Shown: one piece after another, positions 10,061-17,956 of the stretch | Numbering within the stretch: position 1 is the first letter of the stretch | Layout of the letters: each line of letters starts with the position of its first letter | Source: Streptomyces sp. NBC_00247 | Lineage (GTDB): Bacteria; Actinomycetota; Actinomycetes; Streptomycetales; Streptomycetaceae | DNA length: 64,000 nt | NCBI RefSeq assembly: GCF_036188265.1 | Contig: NZ_CP108093.1 | Span: 3,609,001-3,673,000, forward strand | Direction: 5' to 3' | Program-made: the position numbers and the translations under genes | The notes under the pieces: generated by a model | What the model was told of the DNA's origin: nothing | The model's database searches: none | Seen by the model: only the letters and a program-made list of their open reading frames with translations

Positions 10061-10120
10061 CTTGTCGAATGCAGAACCCATCGACAAGCTGTGTCCATGA
10101 CATCTCAGGTCCATACCTGA
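10061..10120. promoter_or_regulatory. Two operator-like palindromes upstream of GH16 gene
   Basis: CTTGTCGA at 10061-10068 pairs with TCGACAAG at 10081-10088. The 16-mer TCAGGTCCATACCTGA at 10105-10120 has perfect 6-bp arms. Both lie 67-125 bp upstream of the GH16 start in a 342-bp gene-free stretch (9845-10186). They are plausible regulator sites. The second has the arm spacing of GntR-type operators but is not a clear match to any consensus I can name. Confidence 0.4.
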
Positions 10121-10186
10121 TGGTGTTCCGTCAGAGTTGCCTGGCGCGGACACGCGGAGGCACGCCTTTCCCCGGAGGTCGGACAT

Positions 10187-11923
10187 ATGCGCTTGAACTC
10201 TGCACGACCGAGGCGCGGCGGGTGGACGAAAGCGCTGAGGCTGCTTTCCGTCGCCGCGGTCACGGTGGCGGCGGTCTCCGTCGGCGGGACGATGAACGCC
10301 GAGGCGTCGGTACCCGTGCCCCCGTCGGGCTTCACCCTCACCTGGAGCGACGACTTCAACGGCGCGTCCGGCACCGGTATCGACCAGGGGCTGTGGAAGT
10401 ACGACACCGGGCCGGGCAGCAACTTCGGCACCGGTGAGATCGAGACCATGACCAGCAGCACCTCGAACGTCTACTACGACGGTCAGAGCCATCTGGTGCT
10501 CCAGGCGCTGCACTCCGGTTCCGACCCGCGTGCCGGATGGACGTCCGGGCGGGTGGAGACCCAGTCGGCGAACTTCGGCGCTCCGGCCGGCGGAGTCGTC
10601 CGCATGGAGTCCGTCCTCCAGCAGCCCAACGTCACCACCGCCAACGGGGCGGGCTACTGGCCCGCGTTCTGGATGCTCGGTGCGCCGCTGCGGTCCGGGG
10701 TGACCTGGCCGAGGTCCGGCGAGATCGACATCATGGAGGACATCAACGGCCGCAGCTCCGTCTTCGGCGCGGTCCACTGCGGTGTCAGTCCGGGCGGGCC
10801 GTGCAACGAGGGCACCGGCATCACCTCGGGTGAGCGCGCCTGTTCGGGGTGCCAGACCGGCTTCCACGACTACGCGGTGGAGATCGACCGTTCGGTGTCG
10901 CCGGAGCAGGTCCGGTTCTACCTCGACGGCACCAACTACTACACGATCTACGCCAACCAGGTGGACGCGACGACCTGGGCGGACGCGATCGACCACCCGT
11001 TCTACATCATCTACGACCTGGCGATCGGCGGTGGCTTCCCCGACGCCTTCGGCGGCGGTCCGAACGCGGCCACGGTCTCCGGCGGCAAGCTGGTCATCGA
11101 CTCGGTCGCCGTCTACAACAAGGCCCCTGGCTCCAACGGCGGTGGCAACACAGGTGGTTCGGTGACCGGCCAGACGATCACCGGTCCGGGTGGCAAGTGC
11201 GTGGACGTCGCGGGTGACGACAACGGCGGCGACGGTACCGCCGTCCAGCTGTGGGACTGCCAGTCCGCGGCCAAGGACCAGCACTGGACCTGGAGCGGCC
11301 AGAGCCTGCAGACCCTGGGCAAGTGCCTGGACATCGCCGGCGGCAACAGCGCGGCCGGTACGAAGCTCCAGCTCGCCACCTGCAACACCGGCGGCTACCA
11401 GTCCTGGGTGAAGCAGTCCGACGGCTCCCTGAAGAACCCGACCAGCGGCCGGTGCGTCGACTCGCCGAACGGCGCCACCGCCAACGGCACCCGGCTCCAG
11501 ATCTGGGACTGCAACGGTTCCGCCGCCCAGAAGTTCTCCATCGGCAGCTCCGTCAAGGGCCCGGGCGGCAAGTGCGTGGACGTGGCCGGTGACGACAACG
11601 GCGGCGACGGTACCGCCGTCCAGCTGTGGGACTGCCAGTCCACCGCCAAGGACCAGCAGTGGACCTGGAGCGGCCAGAGCCTGCAGACGCTGGGCAAGTG
11701 CCTGGACATCGCCGGCGGCAACAGCGCGGCCGGTACGAAGCTCCAGCTCGCCACCTGCAACGGCGGCGGCTACCAGAACTGGGTCGCCAATTCCAACGGC
11801 TCGATGTCCAACCCGACCAGCGGCCGGTGCGTCGACTCGCCCGACGGAGCCACCGCCAACGGCACCCGCCTCCAGATCTGGGACTGCAACGGTTCCGCCG
11901 CCCAGAAGTTCGCCCTGGGATAG
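10187..11923 (+). CDS. Secreted GH16 endo-beta-glucanase with two CBM13 (ricin B) domains
   Basis: 578 residues. The ATG is preceded by GGAGGT 8 bases upstream. The signal peptide covers roughly 1-40, with a hydrophobic core LLSVAAVTVAAVSVG and an AEA-S type cleavage region. The GH16 domain (about 44-300) carries the catalytic signature GEIDIMED with Glu179 nucleophile, Asp181 and Glu184 acid/base, plus GYWPAFWMLG, typical of laminarinase-like beta-1,3-glucanases. A Gly/Asn-rich linker leads to two tandem ricin-B lectin domains (about 333-456 and 458-578) with repeated QLWDC, LQIWDCNG and GKCLDIAGG motifs. Hydrolysis of fungal beta-1,3-glucan is the likely role, which fits the mannan-degrading neighbours. 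Exact glucan specificity cannot be read from sequence. Confidence 0.9.
   Translation: MRLNSARPRRGGWTKALRLLSVAAVTVAAVSVGGTMNAEASVPVPPSGFTLTWSDDFNGASGTGIDQGLWKYDTGPGSNFGTGEIETMTSSTSNVYYDGQSHLVLQALHSGSDPRAGWTSGRVETQSANFGAPAGGVVRMESVLQQPNVTTANGAGYWPAFWMLGAPLRSGVTWPRSGEIDIMEDINGRSSVFGAVHCGVSPGGPCNEGTGITSGERACSGCQTGFHDYAVEIDRSVSPEQVRFYLDGTNYYTIYANQVDATTWADAIDHPFYIIYDLAIGGGFPDAFGGGPNAATVSGGKLVIDSVAVYNKAPGSNGGGNTGGSVTGQTITGPGGKCVDVAGDDNGGDGTAVQLWDCQSAAKDQHWTWSGQSLQTLGKCLDIAGGNSAAGTKLQLATCNTGGYQSWVKQSDGSLKNPTSGRCVDSPNGATANGTRLQIWDCNGSAAQKFSIGSSVKGPGGKCVDVAGDDNGGDGTAVQLWDCQSTAKDQQWTWSGQSLQTLGKCLDIAGGNSAAGTKLQLATCNGGGYQNWVANSNGSMSNPTSGRCVDSPDGATANGTRLQIWDCNGSAAQKFALG
11183..11923 (+). repeat. 375-bp tandem duplication encoding the two CBM13 domains
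   Basis: The unit starting at 11183 recurs at 11558, a period of 375 bp (125 codons). Long stretches are identical at DNA level (for example 11216-11250 versus 11591-11625), with only scattered differences. This indicates a recent intragenic duplication or ongoing gene conversion. Confidence 0.85.
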
Positions 11924-11948
11924 GGCCGGGTCCCGTCATGGGACCACG

Positions 11949-11992
11949 CAGGCAGAAGGGCCCCGCAGCTCGCTGCGGGGCCCTTCTGCCTG
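11949..11992 (+). terminator. Strong terminator after GH16 gene
   Basis: A perfect 20-bp inverted repeat (11949-11968 with 11973-11992) with a 4-nt CTCG loop lies 25 bp after the stop. It is an unusually stable hairpin and marks the boundary between the hydrolase locus and the biosynthetic cluster. Confidence 0.85.
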
Positions 11993-12139
11993 CGCGCCGG
12001 CTCGCGGCTCGCCCCTTCGCGACAGCGGCCCCTGGCATCCCGATAGCGGCCGGATAGTCCGGCGGGCAGGGGCGGATAGGCGGCCCCGGAAGAGTGGCCC
12101 CTGCCAGGCCACCCCCGCCCAGATCGTGAGGACTCGAAG

Positions 12140-13096
12140 ATGATCGAAACCCGACCGCGCCAGGTGACCGAGGAGGTGACGTCCTCGGATGCCGTCCGGC
12201 TCGACTCCGTCGTGAAGCGGTTCACCGATGCCAAGGGAGAGCGGTTCACCGCCGTCGACGGCATCGACTTGCGCATCCGGCGGGGTGAGATCGTTGCCTT
12301 CCTCGGACCGAACGGCGCCGGCAAGACGACCACCATCGACATGCTGCTCGGGCTGACGCGGCCCGACGAGGGCTCGGTGCGGCTGTTCGGACACGAGCCG
12401 CAGCAGGTGGTGCGCTCCGGTCGGGTCGCCGCGGTGCTCCAGTCGGGCGGGCTGCTGCCCGATCTGAGCGTCGAGGCCACCGTACGGATGCTCGGTTCGC
12501 TGCACCCCGGTGCCGACATCGACGGGGTGCTGGCCCGGGCCGGACTCGACCAGCTGCGCGGCCGTCGCGTCGCGGAGTGCTCCGGCGGCGAGCAGCAGCG
12601 GTTGCGGTTCGCCCTCGCGCTGCTCTCCGGGCCCGAGTTGCTGGTCCTGGACGAGCCGACGGCCGGTATGGACGTCGTCGCCCGCCGGGAGTTCTGGGCC
12701 ACGGTCCGCGAGGACACGGAGCGCGGCATGACGGTCATGTTCGCCACCCACTACATGGAGGAAGCGGACCGGTTCGCGGATCGGGTGGTGATGATCGACC
12801 GCGGTCGTGTCGTCGTCGACGGTTCGGTGTCCGACGTGCGGTCCGCCCTCAGCGGGCGCACCGTGTCGGCGCGGATCGGCGAGCAGGACGCCGCCGCCCT
12901 CGCGCGGTCCCCGCTGGTCCGCTCGTGCACCCCGCGCGGCGGCCGGTACCACTTCGACACCACCGACTCCGACGCGCTGCTGCGCCTGCTGATCGGGCAG
13001 ACGTCCGCCACCGACATCGAGGTCACCCCGCGCAGCCTCGAAGAGGCCTTCATGACCCTCACCCACCAGAGCCGTACCGAAGGGGGCACCCGATGA
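12140..13096 (+). CDS. ABC transporter ATP-binding protein (DrrA-like)
   Basis: 318 residues. It contains Walker A GPNGAGKTT (about 56-64), the signature CSGGEQQR (about 154-161) and Walker B LLVLDEPTAGMD. A C-terminal extension of about 80 residues is typical of antibiotic-exporter ATPases of the DrrA/CcmA group. A GAGG sequence precedes the ATG. Its stop overlaps the ATG of the permease gene (ATGA), so the two form a translationally coupled ABC-2 exporter. It is the first gene of the biosynthetic cluster, so export of the product or self-resistance is the inferred role. Confidence 0.9.
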   Translation: MIETRPRQVTEEVTSSDAVRLDSVVKRFTDAKGERFTAVDGIDLRIRRGEIVAFLGPNGAGKTTTIDMLLGLTRPDEGSVRLFGHEPQQVVRSGRVAAVLQSGGLLPDLSVEATVRMLGSLHPGADIDGVLARAGLDQLRGRRVAECSGGEQQRLRFALALLSGPELLVLDEPTAGMDVVARREFWATVREDTERGMTVMFATHYMEEADRFADRVVMIDRGRVVVDGSVSDVRSALSGRTVSARIGEQDAAALARSPLVRSCTPRGGRYHFDTTDSDALLRLLIGQTSATDIEVTPRSLEEAFMTLTHQSRTEGGTR

Positions 13097-13884
13097 GCAC
13101 CGCCTCAGCCACCCACCGGGCGCGGACCTCGCCGTTCAGCGGCGTCAACTCCGTCTTCATCGGCTACGAACTGCGCCGCCGCTTCAACCGGCAGACCACG
13201 ATCTTCACGCTGCTGCTGCCGGCCGTCCTCTACCTCGCGCTCTTCCGTACCGAACCCGACGGCGCCACCCTCCCGCACGGCAACTTCGCGGCCTGGATGA
13301 TGACCGGCATCGCCGTGTACGGAGCGGCGACCGCGGCGGTCAGCTCGGCGGCCACCATCTCCGTGGAGAAGGCGTCCGGCTGGATGCGCACCATGGCGCT
13401 CAGCCCGCTCGCCCCTCCCGGTTACCTCTTCGTCAAGGTGCTGTCCTCCGTGATCATGGCGGCGGTGCCGGTGGCCGTCGTGGGTGTGCTCGGCGTGTTC
13501 ACCGGGGTGGAGGCCACGGCCACGGTGTGGGTGACGTCCCTGCTGGTGGCGTGGCTCGGTGCGGCCGTCTTCGCCGCCCTCGGCATCACGCTGGGGCTCG
13601 CTCTCAAGCCCGACACCGTGATGCACATGCCGGGTCTGACCATGACCGCGCTCGCCTTCCTCGGCAACCTCTTCATCCCGCTCTCCGGCACCATGCTGGA
13701 GATCTCCCGCTACTCGCCGATGTTCGGCGTCTCCACCCTCGCCCGCTACAGCCTGACCGAGGGCTACTCCTTCAGCGGTGAGCACTCCAGCCTCGCGATG
13801 GCGGTGGTCAACACCGTCGCCTGGTTCGTGGCCTTCTCCTTCATGGCGGTACGCCGCTTCCGCAAGAGCACCGGCCGAAACTGA
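13093..13884 (+). CDS. ABC-2 type transporter permease
   Basis: 263 residues beginning MSTASATHRARTSPF. The start ATG overlaps the stop of the ATPase gene by 4 bases. Six hydrophobic segments are visible (for example TIFTLLLPAVLYLALF, VIMAAVPVAVVGVLGVF and LLVAWLGAAVFAALGITLGL), the usual number for ABC-2 permeases. The segment GLTMTALAFLGNLFIPLSGT resembles the conserved region of DrrB-like proteins. It presumably forms a homodimeric channel with the preceding ATPase to export the cluster product. Confidence 0.9.
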   Translation: MSTASATHRARTSPFSGVNSVFIGYELRRRFNRQTTIFTLLLPAVLYLALFRTEPDGATLPHGNFAAWMMTGIAVYGAATAAVSSAATISVEKASGWMRTMALSPLAPPGYLFVKVLSSVIMAAVPVAVVGVLGVFTGVEATATVWVTSLLVAWLGAAVFAALGITLGLALKPDTVMHMPGLTMTALAFLGNLFIPLSGTMLEISRYSPMFGVSTLARYSLTEGYSFSGEHSSLAMAVVNTVAWFVAFSFMAVRRFRKSTGRN

Positions 13885-14001
13885 GCCGGCGCCGCCCCTC
13901 ACCGCGCCACCTTCTCCTCCGTACCGCCTTTCCGCCTTTTCGCCTCCGACACCGGGCCCCGCACCGGTCAACGACACCCCTACGAAAGGAGATTCGAACT
14001 C

Positions 14002-14952
14002 ATGTACGCATTCGTCGTACCGGGGCAGGGCTCCCAGACCCCGGGCATGCTGGCCGGCTGGCTGCGCGACCCGGTGCACGCCGAGCGGCTGCGCGCCTGG
14101 TCCGAGGCCGCCGATGTGGACCTCGTGCACCTCGGCGGCAAGGCGCCGGCCGCGGAGATCGCCCGTACCGAGAACACCCAGCCGCTGCTGGTCGCCGCCG
14201 GGCTCCTCGCCCACGAGGCGCTCACCCTGGCCGAGCCGGACGGCCCGCTGGTGGCCGCAGGGCACTCGGTCGGGGAGCTGACCGCGGCGGTGTACGCCGG
14301 AGTGCTCGACCCCGCCGACGCCGTGCGGCTGGCCGCGGTGCGTGGCCGGGCGATGGCCGCGGCCTGTGCCGAGGTACCCACCTCGATGGCGGCCGTGGTC
14401 GGCGGAGAGGAGGCCGACGTGCTCGGACGCATCCGCGAACTGCACCTGTACGCCGCCACGTTCAACGGCCCGGGGCAGATCGTCGCGGCCGGGCCCACGG
14501 CGGAGCTGGAGCGGCTCGTGGCCGCCCCGCCGCGCTCCGCCACGGTGAAGATGCTCCAGGTCGCCGGCGCCTTCCACACCCCGTACATGGAGTCCGCGCG
14601 CCGAGCCGTCGCCGCGGCGGCCGAGCGGACCACCTTCCGGAGGCCGACCGGATCCCTCCTGTCGAACGCCGATGGTTCGGTCGTCCGCGAACCGGACGAC
14701 ATCCGCCGCCGCCTGGTCGAACAGGTGGTCAAGCCGGTCCGCTGGGACCTGTGCCTGGAGTCGCTCGGCCGGATCGCACCCGAGGTGACGGTCTGTCTGC
14801 CGCCCGCCCGCACCCTCGCGGGCATCCTCAAGCGCCAGCTTCCCGAGCTGGCCGTCGTCTGCGTCACCGCGCCCCGGGACCTCGACAAGGTGCGCTCCCG
14901 TATCGGTGCCGCAGGCGCCTGGAAGGAGGACCTCGTCCATGCCGGTGTCTGA
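14002..14952 (+). CDS. Malonyl-CoA:ACP transacylase-like acyltransferase
   Basis: 316 residues with an AAGGAG ribosome site. FabD-type landmarks are PGQGSQ near the N-terminus, the nucleophile elbow GHSVGE with Ser89, Arg114 (expected to bind the malonyl carboxylate) and the catalytic GAFHTPYM with His192. It should load malonyl (or another extender) units onto the carrier proteins encoded in the cluster. A dedicated transacylase supports a discrete (type II) polyketide assembly line. Its 3' end overlaps the ligase gene by 14 bases. Confidence 0.9.
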   Translation: MYAFVVPGQGSQTPGMLAGWLRDPVHAERLRAWSEAADVDLVHLGGKAPAAEIARTENTQPLLVAAGLLAHEALTLAEPDGPLVAAGHSVGELTAAVYAGVLDPADAVRLAAVRGRAMAAACAEVPTSMAAVVGGEEADVLGRIRELHLYAATFNGPGQIVAAGPTAELERLVAAPPRSATVKMLQVAGAFHTPYMESARRAVAAAAERTTFRRPTGSLLSNADGSVVREPDDIRRRLVEQVVKPVRWDLCLESLGRIAPEVTVCLPPARTLAGILKRQLPELAVVCVTAPRDLDKVRSRIGAAGAWKEDLVHAGV

Positions 14953-16483
14953 GCTGTTCGCACGTGCCCGCGCCGAGCGCCCCGGGCACCTCGCCCTCGT
15001 CGACGCCGCCGGGTCGCTGACCTACGCGGAGCTGGGCGCCGAGACCGACCGGGCGGCCGGCTGGCTGCGCGGTCAGGGAGTGGGAGCGGGTGACCGCGTC
15101 GTCTACGCCGGTGGCGGCGACCGCACCTTCCTCGCCCTCCTGTGGGCCACGTTCCGCATCGGGGCGGTGTTCGTCCCGGTGCACCCCGACCTCACGGACC
15201 ACCAGATCGACCACATCGTGCGGGACTGCACGGCCGCTCTCGCCGTCTGCCCGCCCACCGCGGGCGGCGGCGCCCGGACGACGGTGGAGGTGGAGCGGGC
15301 CGTGCGCGAGATCGAGCACACGCCCGCCGACCGCACCACCGCCGAGGTCGCGGACGACGCGGTCGCCCTGCTGATCTACACCTCCGGCACCACCGGCCGC
15401 CCCAAGGGCGTCGTCTGCCCGCACCGGCAGGTCCTGGCCGCGGTCCGCGCGGTCGACGCGGCCCTCGGCTACCGCGGCGACGACGTGGTGCTGTGCCGGC
15501 TGCCGCTCTCCTTCGACTACGGCCTCTACCAGGCCCTGCTGTGCACGCTGACCGGCTCGGCCCTGGTGCTCACCGACCGGGGAGGCGACCTCGGCCTGAT
15601 CCGGGTGATCGAGCGCCACGGAGTCACCGTCGTCCCGCTGGTGCCCTCGCTCGCGCAGATCCTCGTCCTGCTCCAGCGGAAACTGCGCCGCGCCACCAGG
15701 GTCCGGCTGTTCACCAACACCGGTGCACGGCCCAGCCCGGCCGTGATGCGCGAACTGCTCGACGTCTTCCCGGGCTCCGGCTTCGCCTCGATGTACGGGA
15801 TGACCGAGTGCAAGCGCATCTCGGTCCTGGACCCGGCGCTCTACGAGCGCCATCCCGACTCGGTGGGCCGCGCCATCCCCGGTGTCCTGGTACGGACGGT
15901 CGGCCCGGACGGGCGGACCCTCCCCCCGGGGGAGGTCGGCGAGATCGTCGTGGAGGGCGAGACCGTGATGGCCGGGTACTGGGGCATCCCGCTGGAGCGG
16001 CAGAGCCGGTACGTGCGCCGCGCCGACGGCTCCCTGGAGCTGCACACCGGCGATCAGGGCCGCCTCGACGCCGACGGACTGCTGTACTTCGTCGGCCGCG
16101 ACGACGACATGATCAAACGGCGCGGTGTGCGGATGGGGCTGTCGGAGATCGAGCTCGCCGCCGAGCGCGTCCCCGGCGTGTACGCCGCCGTCGCCCCGCG
16201 CCCCGCCGGTGAGGACGCCCCCTTCCTGCTCGCCGTGCAGACCGATCTCGACCCGCACGAGGTCCGTACGGCTCTCGCCCGCCTGCTGGACCCGGCCCGC
16301 CTTCCCGACGCGATCGTTCCGCTCGACACCGTGCCGCTGACCGCCAACGGCAAGCCCGACCGCGCGGCCGTCGCCCTGCTGCTCGGGGCCGGCGCCGCCG
16401 CACCCTCCCCGGCCGTCCCCACGGCCGCCACCACCGTCCCCGCCGCACTCACAGGGAGCTCCCATGGACCAGTCGCAGTTTGA
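14939..16483 (+). CDS. AMP-dependent acyl/aryl ligase
   Basis: 514 residues from ATG 14939 ([16 protein letters not shown]), overlapping the preceding gene. ANL-superfamily motifs are present: [13 protein letters not shown] (about 147), YGMTE (A5), the TGD turn, [12 protein letters not shown] (A8) and the C-terminal NGKPDRAA with the catalytic lysine. It has no attached carrier domain, and its neighbour is a free-standing carrier protein, so it probably activates a starter acid or amino acid and transfers it to that carrier. The C-terminal tail is Ala/Thr/Pro-rich and overlaps the carrier gene start. The substrate cannot be predicted by eye. Confidence 0.88.
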   Translation: MPVSELFARARAERPGHLALVDAAGSLTYAELGAETDRAAGWLRGQGVGAGDRVVYAGGGDRTFLALLWATFRIGAVFVPVHPDLTDHQIDHIVRDCTAALAVCPPTAGGGARTTVEVERAVREIEHTPADRTTAEVADDAVALLIYTSGTTGRPKGVVCPHRQVLAAVRAVDAALGYRGDDVVLCRLPLSFDYGLYQALLCTLTGSALVLTDRGGDLGLIRVIERHGVTVVPLVPSLAQILVLLQRKLRRATRVRLFTNTGARPSPAVMRELLDVFPGSGFASMYGMTECKRISVLDPALYERHPDSVGRAIPGVLVRTVGPDGRTLPPGEVGEIVVEGETVMAGYWGIPLERQSRYVRRADGSLELHTGDQGRLDADGLLYFVGRDDDMIKRRGVRMGLSEIELAAERVPGVYAAVAPRPAGEDAPFLLAVQTDLDPHEVRTALARLLDPARLPDAIVPLDTVPLTANGKPDRAAVALLLGAGAAAPSPAVPTAATTVPAALTGSSHGPVAV

Positions 16484-16718
16484 CCAGCTCGTAGAGGAGA
16501 TATGCGTCGTGCAGGTCACCAGCTCCGAAGTGCCGCTCGTGGACCTCGGCGTGGACTCGCTCCACACCGTCGCCCTGGTGATGGCCGTCGAGGACCGGTT
16601 CGGCATCGAGCTGGACCCCGACGCGCTCGCCGACCTCTCGCTCACCTCGTCGGCCGGCCTGCTCAGGCTCGTGCACGAGCAGCTGGCGAGCGGCGCGCAC
16701 GCCTTCTCGGGGAGCTGA
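16464..16718 (+). CDS. Acyl carrier protein 1
   Basis: 84 residues, with AGGGAG upstream of the ATG. The phosphopantetheine site is DLGVDSLH with Ser32, followed by the usual helix II ([15 protein letters not shown]). Overlap with the ligase gene suggests it is the ligase's acceptor. It is distinct from the second carrier at 23156, so one carrier may hold the starter or amino acid and the other the growing chain (inference). Confidence 0.9.
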   Translation: MDQSQFDQLVEEICVVQVTSSEVPLVDLGVDSLHTVALVMAVEDRFGIELDPDALADLSLTSSAGLLRLVHEQLASGAHAFSGS

Positions 16719-16723
16719 CCGTC

Positions 16724-17956
16724 ATGTGGACCGACATAAGACCCGCGGCCGAGATGCCGCAGCTCTTCGAACGGGGCGGTGACCTGATCTCGTTCGCCGG
16801 CGGCCTGCCGGACCTCGACCTGCTGCCCCTGAAGGAACTCTCGGAGCAGTTCGCCCGGCTGACCCGGATCGGCGGCCGGATCGCGCTCCAGTACAGCACC
16901 CCGCACGTGGCCAAGGCCCTCGTCCCCGCCATCACCGACCTGATGGCCCGCGAGGGCGGCAGAACCGGCGCCGCGCACCTGGTGCCGACCGCCGGATCCC
17001 AGATGGGGCTGCTGGCCATCGGCCTCTCTCTCGCCTCGCCGGGGGAGACCGTCCTGTGCCAGACCCCCGCCTACCCGGGCGCGGCCGCCGCGTTCCGTAC
17101 GGCGGGACTGCGCCTGCACGGGGCCCCCGAGGACGCCGAAGGGCTCGACCCGCTGGAGCTGCGGGCGACCGTGGCCCGGCTGCGGGCCGACGGGCAGCGG
17201 GTACGGATGCTGTACTGCAACCCGACCTTCCAGAACCCCACCGGCGCGACCCTCTCCGTCGAGCGGCGTCACCGACTGGCCGACGTGGCGAGGGAACTGG
17301 ACCTGCTGATCGTCGAGGACAACCCCTACGGGCTGCTCGGCTTCGACGGCGGCACCGTCCAGACCCTCCAGGGCATCGACCCTTCGAACGTCGTCTACCT
17401 CGGCACCTTCTCCAAGGTCTTCGCGCCGGGGCTGCGCTGCGGCTGGATCGCCGCGCCCGAGCAGGTCGCGGAGCGGCTGCGCCGCACGACCGAGGTGATG
17501 GCGCTCTCGCCGTCGGCATTCGCCCAGGCCGCGCTCGCCGCGTTCCACGCCCGCGGTGGCTGGGACAGCCTGATCGACGCCTACCGCGAGCGCTACCGGG
17601 AGCGGTGCGGCCTGATGGCCGACGCGCTGGAGGAGGAGCTCGGGACCGAGGGCCCCTGGCGGTGGCGGCGGCCGGACGGCGGCTTCTACCTGTGGCTGCG
17701 GCACGAGGACGGTGCCGACACCGGCCGCTTCGCGCGCGCCGCCGCCGAACAGGGCGTCTCCTTCGTCCCCGGCAGCCACTTCGGGCTCGACGGGGAGTGC
17801 GGCGATGCGCTGCGGCTCTGCTTCAGCAACGTCCCGCGCAAGCGCATCCCCGAGGGGGTCGCCCGGCTCGCGGCGGCGCTGCGGGGCGAGGAGGCCGGCA
17901 CCGGGTCCGGTACCGGCAGGGACATCGGCGCGGAGCCCGGGAGGCGGGTCGCGTGA
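16724..17956 (+). CDS. PLP-dependent aminotransferase (class I/II, 2-aminoadipate transaminase-like)
   Basis: 410 residues from ATG 16724 (MWTDIRPAAEMPQLF). Fold type I landmarks include the cofactor lysine in GTFSKVFAPGLRCGW, YCNPTFQNPTGAT, and VEDNPYG with the Asp that contacts the pyridine nitrogen. It resembles the catalytic domain of MocR/LysN-type transaminases without the DNA-binding part. Its stop overlaps the GTG of the LanB-like gene (GTGA). In the pathway it could aminate a keto-acyl intermediate or make an amino-acid starter unit; the substrate is unknown. The last 25 residues are Gly/Arg-rich and probably disordered. Confidence 0.87.
   Translation: MWTDIRPAAEMPQLFERGGDLISFAGGLPDLDLLPLKELSEQFARLTRIGGRIALQYSTPHVAKALVPAITDLMAREGGRTGAAHLVPTAGSQMGLLAIGLSLASPGETVLCQTPAYPGAAAAFRTAGLRLHGAPEDAEGLDPLELRATVARLRADGQRVRMLYCNPTFQNPTGATLSVERRHRLADVARELDLLIVEDNPYGLLGFDGGTVQTLQGIDPSNVVYLGTFSKVFAPGLRCGWIAAPEQVAERLRRTTEVMALSPSAFAQAALAAFHARGGWDSLIDAYRERYRERCGLMADALEEELGTEGPWRWRRPDGGFYLWLRHEDGADTGRFARAAAEQGVSFVPGSHFGLDGECGDALRLCFSNVPRKRIPEGVARLAAALRGEEAGTGSGTGRDIGAEPGRRVA

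Noticed and set aside
2549..11284. A 2911-codon open frame on the minus strand opposite the GH92/GH16 genes
   Set aside because: It is an antisense shadow caused by third-position GC bias. The composition is extreme (Arg/Gly/Val), with no domains or ribosome site, and the plus strand carries clear enzymes.
12577..13092. Upstream extension of the ABC permease frame
   Set aside because: It overlaps the ATPase gene in another frame. The true start is the ATGA overlap at 13093.
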